64,000 bases of DNA from Spirometra erinaceieuropaei (lineage: Eukaryota > Platyhelminthes > Cestoda > Diphyllobothriidea > Diphyllobothriidae). Made by a program: the position numbers and the translations under genes. This document shows, piece by piece, positions 57,717-64,000 of this stretch. Numbering within the stretch: the first letter of the stretch is position 1; each line of letters begins with the position of its first letter. The notes below the pieces were generated by a model. It saw nothing but the letters and a program-made list of their open reading frames with translations. It made no database searches and was not told the DNA's origin. The stretch covers positions 1,212,434 to 1,276,433 of the forward strand of contig CACRXP010000065.1 in the NCBI GenBank assembly GCA_902702965.1, in the 5' to 3' direction.

Positions 57717-58534
57717 TGAGACACCATAATTCCAGTCGGCGCCTTGTCGCATTTTAAAACTGATTTTTCGTTCCGCGTAAACCAAATGAAGCTCTCTGTC
57801 CGGGTGATTGAAGATATTGCGTAAATTTTGGCAAATTTCACCTATCGTATATTTTTCCTAGGGCATATTTTTTTTGAGACACACACATATATGCAAAAAC
57901 TTTTGTGTTGACGATTACGCTGGTCAGTTCCACTTAAATTTGTCGGTTGATGACCCGCCTATCAACGTGTGAACATATGGAAACTTTTGCCTAAACGACG
58001 CTCTTATCGGCGATATCAAGCAAAATTCTGTCTGTCTTATTGAAACAAGCCTCGACCCATTCAAATGTATGGGGAATACCACGAATCCTCGAAAAAACGT
58101 CTTCGACAGCCGCTCATAATGTAGGCTGTCTGCAAACCGTCTTACCTGAAATAACACTAATTCTTTAAGGATACGTAAACGCAAACTTGACTTAAACCTT
58201 GTTCTAAAACGTTCTTCTATCTGCGCTGTCATATTTTCTCATTTTTTGCGTAGGCAAGCATTCCGTGAATCTAAGACTGAAGATTCCACAACTACAACCA
58301 TTTTTGACATTTTCGGCATTTTTCGCTTTTTTAAAAATTGGCACTTCTGAGCAGCATAACATCGCCTTTAATAGTTCATGTTTTGAATTCCTCTTATGTT
58401 GGCAATTGTCAACATGAGTATTGGGTCCACGAATTGGGGCCAGTTTGCCTGTGAATGGATATCATCCGTAAATTTCGACATCTTTCATGAGTTAGGTAAC
58501 GAACAGTATTAATAAAGACTAAACCTATAGTCAG
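57717..58534. other. No recognisable feature
   Basis: A 102-codon minus-strand frame (57924-58232) without motifs. No repeat assigned. Confidence 0.4.
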
Positions 58535-61500
58535 CGCCAAAGCGTGCCGCCACACCGCCACGTACGGCAGCTCAAAAATTCGTGCCTTACCCTGATCTGG
58601 TTCCCGTGTCCGCTCACTGTAACTCCCATGAGGGCCATTGCAGGGGACAGACCCCAAAGCTATCCACGCGCAAGCACAGCTCATTCCACCGCTTATAGTT
58701 TAATTCGTCCTCTTTTTCAGATAGAGGATTAACGGAAATTGATACTTCGCGCAACAAAGTCAATCAGTCTTGAAGGGTGTCACCTTTCAGACTTTTATAT
58801 GCCAGACGTCATGCGGTGTGTTTGAAAACAGGGTTTGGCTAAACTTATGGCTGAAGCTCTGACAGCTTTAGTGATTTAAAAAAGATATGGAGAAACGGCA
58901 AACGCTCATTGCTCACGTAATAAAACGCTCGTTCACCGAATTGTGTATGTGTTCTTGCATCTACCTTGGCCTGTTGATGTTAGGTAGTTCCATTTTTGGG
59001 TTTCAGGCATTTTAAATGTGAATGCAAGACAGCGGCTCAGAAGTTTCCAAGTTATGCCCAATTTTTCCGAAAATTGTAGGATTAGACTAAGCATTTGTTT
59101 ATAGGAGTGTCCTGGTGTCAACAAAACAGATATGCTGAAAATGACGAATTCAACCAGACGTTTATGACTCGGCCGATGGTGCGCTGGCCAGGTCCGTTTT
59201 ATCGTGCGCAATGATAATTATCTGGATTTTCTAAATAATTCTGCTAAATTAGTCTAATTATTACTATCCACATAATAAAATTGTTTTATCATTATTCAAT
59301 TTATCTGTTCCATATCTAGCAAAATACATTCACACGATGTGTACATTTTCATCTTATCATGAAACTTGTCTAACTGCTTATATGGCTGTGCTAACTAGGA
59401 AGTATAATGTTTCTTTTTGAATTGCCTGGTATGCTTAATCCAGTAACAGGCCTGTGTTCTTTTATTTACCAATAATACAGAGCAAAACGTTAAAACTCTG
59501 CCATTGAGATGAAAGAAACATAGAGCCGGCTTTGCGATGTCAACGTCATAAAAAGAAGCACTCCACAATCATCACGGGTTAAAATCTACGCACACCGAAC
59601 CTAATAGTTGTGTACGGTAATTTGTTGTGCATGGTCCAAATAAATAATTTATAATAATTTATTTTGACACATCTTTGAAACCTCGGGAAACTCAGTGGAA
59701 TTCGAACCCACAAAAGCAAGGTGAAGGCTTGGCGATGGCCAACTCTCTAGGCATGTCTGGGTCTAATTACCCACTCAGCCTACTGCAGCGTATTGAATTC
59801 ACCAAATCTGATGCATTGCGCTGATTGCCCAAGCAGGAATTCCCTAATAATGATATGACTACCAGACTCATATTGGCTGCACTCAAGTCCTTGCCTTGCT
59901 GTCGAGGTTTCGAACCCCACCGTAGCCGCCAACGTTTTTACAAGTGGTCAACCCCATCTGTCCAACTGGTTAAGTTATGTATAATTACATTTCAATTGTG
60001 GGTAGTTGAGTGCTGAGGAGAAAAGTGTATTCGTGGCAATGGAATGCTGTGTGACAAGTAAATTTTTTGTAATGTAATTTTCAAAAGACGCATCTCATTG
60101 GCCTTAGAGGCTGGTCGAACTGAGTTTCAGCTGGCCCAGTTATCTAATCCGTTTCTCACTGCTGAGAGACCTCCGGTCCTATTTTGAAGGATCTGAAGAC
60201 CTTCAATTTTGATTTGTAATTACGATTAATTGGTGTTTTGGCAGATTACCATGACTCGTTTGACCCAGTTGTGCAAAGTCGGCTACCTCGGTGGGATTTG
60301 AGCACGAGACAGCCAGTGTAGGGCTTGACCACAGACATCGCCAAGTAATTAAATGAGCACGGTAGTCGTTCGGTGCGTTTTAGATTGATTGCTAAGAAAA
60401 TGCTGCTTAGACAGTTGGCTTACAATGACAAAATTGGTGGATTGCATGCCATCTGAGCTAGAAGTTGCCCTGGTCCTCTCATAGTTTCATCTTCGGCTGA
60501 TTTCATTTACTTTTGGACAACTAATTACACATCGGATGCTCAGAAGTTCCACCACCAACTTCTTTGGAGGTGAACAGCATCACAGTTGATGCTCGTACAC
60601 TTCAGACTGGCGCCCAGATACGTCGGTGATGCACTTTTATTTGAAGCATATAAACCAACTGGAAATTATCCTATACACGCATGGAGTACACTCAAACTAG
60701 CAAAGTGGAGAAGAAGCACAGGGGAAACGGGCAAAGACTGCGCCAACTAACGAGGGTTTTAATCGACTAATCAGGATAAAGGATTCCTCTCATTCTAGTC
60801 TTTAAGCCCCCTGTATATGTAAAGTAGCAAATTGGGAAAGCAGCTGCATTCACTGCATTAAAGAATTCTCGGTCGGAGACACCTGCCTCTCTCTAAATCC
60901 CAGGAGGATATTTAATTCCCCGTTCTAGCTTTAATCCCTACCTTAACACTGACTTTTATGAGGTTAACTCCGATCCCCTAACCCTCATAATTCAAACATT
61001 AATCCCCACACTGAAATTAAGGACAAGCACACCTGTAATACGGGGGATCCGTAATCCCTTGGCCAACAAATCTTTTCTGAAGTTCAACTTAAAGCATATT
61101 TCTACCCGCAGGATATTTTAAAGGCTATCCCAACTCCCAAGAATACTCACCGTCTGTAATGAAATTGCGGATTTTGTTTAACGAAACGTTGATTCCTGAA
61201 CGACGTTTCTCCTGATGAGCTTGCTTGAAACTGTGTAGAATAAATACGGAATGGCAACTTTGTCCAAAAAAGGGAATTTAAAAAGGATGGAACGACGGGT
61301 GGCTCAGAAAGATCTCTAAACTTGTCACATGGGAGGGTTGTCAAATTAAGAAGTGACGTGTGCCAACCGATTGACTTCTAGCAAACCTTCAAGCACTGAC
61401 CTTGAACACATTAAAATGTCCTCAGAACTGGTGTACGCGTCTACCAAGCAAAAGCAGAGATTGTCTTTTTGTCCATGAGCCTTCCTGAACTTCAATCTTT

Positions 61501-61960
61501 TACATCATAAATCCTACCCAGCTTATTGCAAGTGTCACACTGAGTTCTACGAGTGTCACACACACCTGCATTGAGCAGGATTGATCAGGGTCTTATATAA
61601 ACGAGGGATTGTCAGGGAAACCACAGTAAAATGGAGTCGTCGCTGCTGAATTTAAGTCCTGCAAAGATGACCGACTTACTCCCTCAGTTGACAGCCTTTC
61701 AAGCCGCGAAGTGTGGCGCATTGTGACAGATTTAAACGCTTCAAATGTATTACGGTGATTTTGGGCGCTTAGGGTTCTTTGGACGGAGTATTCAGTGCCG
61801 ACCTCAGTCTCTCATCCCTCTGCCATGCAGTAGTCCGTAGTCTGAAGCGGTCAGAACTCTGATGCTGGAATTGGGTGGAGGTGGATGGCTCGGCGCCAGT
61901 CTGTACCTAGGCGTGCTACTATACGCTTCCATGTAGGCCATTTTTTATTGGATGTGTGGC
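58535..61960 (-). repeat. Repeat D, right arm of a 30-kb inverted pair
   Basis: Reverse of 31421-34883 along its whole length, with small insertions and deletions. Checkpoints: CCACACCGCCACGTACGG at 58550, GAATTCGAACCCACA at 59699, TTTCTACCCGCAGGATATTTT at 61098, TAGGCGTGCTACTATACGC at 61908. It contains the reverse telomere-like tract CCTTAACACTGAC..CCCCTAACCCTCA (60945-60995). Its outer end continues to 62057 into sequence shared with 35125, then joins a PLE. Confidence 0.75.
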
Positions 61961-61982
61961 TTCTGCATCGTCTGGTTAACAC

Positions 61983-62510
61983 GTGTCGTATGCCAATCTT
62001 GTCCTCGTTTCGTTCCGGCGCATCCCTCTCGTTGTTTGTATCAGTAGCACACGCACAGAGGATATTTTAACTCGAATTTCTCTAAAGGATCATTTTCAAA
62101 GGTTATTCTATTTGCGCTGTTATATTTATGCTGTGCCTTGCACAAACATATTTAGTGTACATATAAAACCTGAAGAGCAATCTGGAGTAGTGTATCGCAT
62201 TCCGTGTCAAAATTGTCCTTGTAATTACACAGGACAGACTGGACGCATGCTCGGATCGCGCATACATGAACATAAGCTGGCTGTGCGGCGAGCCGACGCA
62301 TTGTCACAAGTGGCCGCCCACACCTACGAAATGGGTCACGAGTTTGACTTCGCAGCCACCAAAATAGTCGCCCACGCCGGAAACAAAACAGGCCGAGAAT
62401 TGATTGAAGCCTGGGCCTCGGATGAGAACTCGGTCAATCGATTTATCGATCTGGCGCCGGCGTACAGAGCCCTTCGTAGTCACCTCCAGTCGTGCGACGT
62501 CGGTCGATGA
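61983..62510 (+). CDS. Penelope-like element ORF, GIY-YIG endonuclease part (5'-truncated)
   Basis: A 175-codon frame; the first 25 or so residues are repeat D read through, and residues about 26-60 are unassigned. PLE similarity begins near IKPEEQSG (61-68). The GIY-YIG domain covers 69-165: VVY 69-71, YTG 82-84, Arg93 in SRIHEHK, Glu142 in LIEAW and Asn152 in SVNR. The Cys/His set is C75, C78 or C80, H113 and H119. It ends just after the APAYRALRSHL segment, without the basic tail of the PLE at 3603. The RT core is absent, so the element is dead on its own, though the nuclease domain has no stop or frameshift. Its hammerhead follows 47 bp downstream. Confidence 0.85.
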   Translation: MSYANLVLVSFRRIPLVVCISSTRTEDILTRISLKDHFQRLFYLRCYIYAVPCTNIFSVHIKPEEQSGVVYRIPCQNCPCNYTGQTGRMLGSRIHEHKLAVRRADALSQVAAHTYEMGHEFDFAATKIVAHAGNKTGRELIEAWASDENSVNRFIDLAPAYRALRSHLQSCDVGR

Positions 62511-62642
62511 TTGGGTCTACGTGCCTTATAACTGCCGCTTGTCCTGTTTCTGCCACTACCTCTGACGATGGACTCCTGTACGAGTCTGAAAGCTCAGGAT
62601 AATAAACGAATTGTTCCGGTGCTCGATTCTTCTTCTTCTTCA
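62058..62642 (+). mobile_element. Second 5'-truncated Penelope-like element
   Basis: Comprises the GIY-YIG frame, a worn TATA-like CCTTATAACTGCCG (62525-62538), a hammerhead, AATAAACGAATTGTTCCGGTGC and a (TTC)n tail ending near 62642. The layout after the frame copies that of the short terminal pieces, which ties those pieces to PLEs. The 5' junction with repeat D is abrupt. No target duplication found. Confidence 0.7.
62557..62600 (+). ncRNA. Hammerhead ribozyme of the second PLE
   Basis: CTGACGA (62562-62568, allowed at position 7), extra T, stem II GGACTC/GAGTCT (six pairs, one G-T), GAAA at 62588-62591, GC, cleavage at TC (62594-62595). Stem I CCT/AGG. The two-pair stem III is AG/CT where other copies have AC/GT, a compensating change that keeps the pairing. 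Confidence 0.75.
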
Positions 62643-64000
62643 AACATATAAAACTGGCAATTACGCAGCGAGAGCCATTTTTGTAGATTCTAAATTTCCC
62701 ACTTCTCTGAAAAATTGATATTTCTAAAAGAAGTAACATTACCCCTAATATGCCTTCTATATTTTTAATTCTCTTGAACTTATTTATTAACATAGATATT
62801 GGGCTCGCGTACTAGTTTCGATTTGCGAGTGACTAACAGCCATTCATAAATATAGACACCATTCATGAGTTGGGTAACGTACTGCATGCATATTCGAGAG
62901 CAAGCATCCCAAGAAATATAAGGGAAAATTGAATGTGTTCTTTGGGAAAAGACACCTATAAGTTTTAATCATTTGGTCTATTCTGCATCTGACGACTTGG
63001 AGATTCGGCGTCGAAAGAACATATCCGACTTTTGACATGCATATGTAAGCTGCGTTTTAGTCCTTCTAGGTGCAGCACGTCCGTATGTTACTTTAAAATT
63101 ATTTTACAATCGCGTGGTCATTATCTGGCACATTTAAAACAATAGGACGTGACTTAAAATGAAGACGTGAACAGGACACTCCTGGGTGGGTGTGGATGAA
63201 TTTAAAATATTTGTGAGGAAACTTCCTGATCCCTCCTCTTCTGAAAACAAAGGATGTTAGTTTTCTTCTGTCAAATGAGCAAAACGTCCCTTCTATATCA
63301 CAATCGTTTGTACGCAACGCTTTTAGTTAAATAAATGCACGCACAACCCAAGGCGTTCTTGTAGAAGTCAACCGTCCTCTGATATGAAGTATCCTTTCTA
63401 AACCGTCGACGAAATACTGTCCGAGTACTCAACCGACACAAAATTTGTCCCTTGGGGCAGCTTGAATCAATAGTCGTTTTTACTACCGGTCTCACAACCT
63501 TACTGCTCCTATAGCCCCACTCACGAGGATCAATCAAGGACACCGGATACAGCAAAGCGTTCACGGAAATGACAAGGTCGCCGTCAAAAACAACGATCTT
63601 CAAAATCGCCCAAAATAATGGGGAAAATTGATGGGCTGACGTTCCTGTTGGTAGAGTGGACATTTGTCTTCGTCACCGGGTTTGCCATTTATATCCCACT
63701 TCTCGCGTGGGTGGCCAGTAGCTCAGACTGCAACCTGCGATCTCCCTACCCAGGAAGGAAGGCAAGACCATATGCACGCAAAGCAGTCGAAACGGAATGG
63801 AACAACTCTCAGTTGGTTGAGCAAATTCTCGCTTATCGTCAAACGGTCAGTCGGCAGTAATACTGTATTCCATATTTTCTTGTGGCGGACACTTAAACGT
63901 CGGAGAAGCAAAAAGGCTCGCTTGGACAGCAAATTTACGTGCTAATTTTGGGAATTTGTGTTTTTGTCAAGAATGCTGTATTTTCGTAGAACTCATGATT
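62643..64000. other. No recognisable feature
   Basis: Several frames up to 121 codons on both strands without motifs, including overlapping ones at 63298-63945. No repeat family member recognised up to the window end. Confidence 0.4.

Noticed and set aside
1..64000. CRISPR arrays, operons, prokaryotic promoters
   Set aside because: No regularly spaced short direct repeats, no closely packed genes and no ribosome-binding-site logic. The sequence is of eukaryotic type.

Overview
The window looks like repeat-dominated, gene-poor nuclear DNA of an animal. I found no bacterial gene order, no rRNA, no intact tRNA and no host protein-coding exon I could defend. Only two open frames are both long and recognisable. 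Both are the C-terminal parts of Penelope-like retroelements (PLEs) with a GIY-YIG endonuclease domain. Hammerhead-ribozyme motifs next to PLE sequence, degenerate TTAGGG-type tracts, tRNA-derived SINE pieces and several families of about 1 kb foldback transposons suggest a metazoan with a large genome. A flatworm, perhaps a tapeworm of the diphyllobothriid kind, fits best. That placement is inference; no host gene was available to test it.

Layout. 0-7.5 kb: a decayed minus-strand PLE reverse-transcriptase fragment (1.1-1.75 kb), a 5'-truncated plus-strand PLE with linker and GIY-YIG domain (3.65-4.6 kb) followed by a short tandem restart, and worn foldback elements. 7.5-19 kb: mostly TA-flanked foldback elements of two related families, called A and B here. 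Two SINE heads, one PLE terminal piece carrying a TATA box and a hammerhead (15.75-15.95 kb), and a low-copy repeat (E) interrupted by a B element also lie here. 19.5-21.4 kb: two decayed PLEs that converge tail to tail. 23.5-28.4 kb: a SINE-like head, another A element carrying a 43-bp PLE 3'-end insertion, a long degenerate B element and a small foldback. 30.6-35.6 kb: a block of a long non-coding repeat (D), rearranged and partly tandem. Its main 3.4-kb copy is repeated in inverse orientation at 58.5-62 kb. 39-46 kb: a truncated hammerhead terminal piece, an A element, and a back-to-back pair of TATA-hammerhead cassettes at 45.0-45.8 kb. 49-55.6 kb: B elements, two of which form the arms of a nearly identical inverted repeat, with a hairpin repeat and another TATA-hammerhead copy between them. 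56.4-57.7 kb: a long degenerate telomere-like tract and a G-quadruplex-type run. 58.5-62.6 kb: the inverted D copy joined to a second PLE with GIY-YIG domain and its own hammerhead.

How the parts fit. Autonomous PLEs would supply reverse transcriptase and GIY-YIG nuclease. The short TATA-hammerhead-(TTC)n pieces look like PLE terminal repeats, or non-autonomous relatives, that could be transcribed from the TATA box and self-cleaved by the hammerhead. The A and B families have CAGT-starting terminal inverted repeats, and TA dinucleotides flank most of the complete copies, so they look like Tc1/mariner-type non-autonomous elements. Insertions into one another (PLE end into A, B into E) give a relative order of events. 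Everything coding here looks 5'-truncated or decayed.
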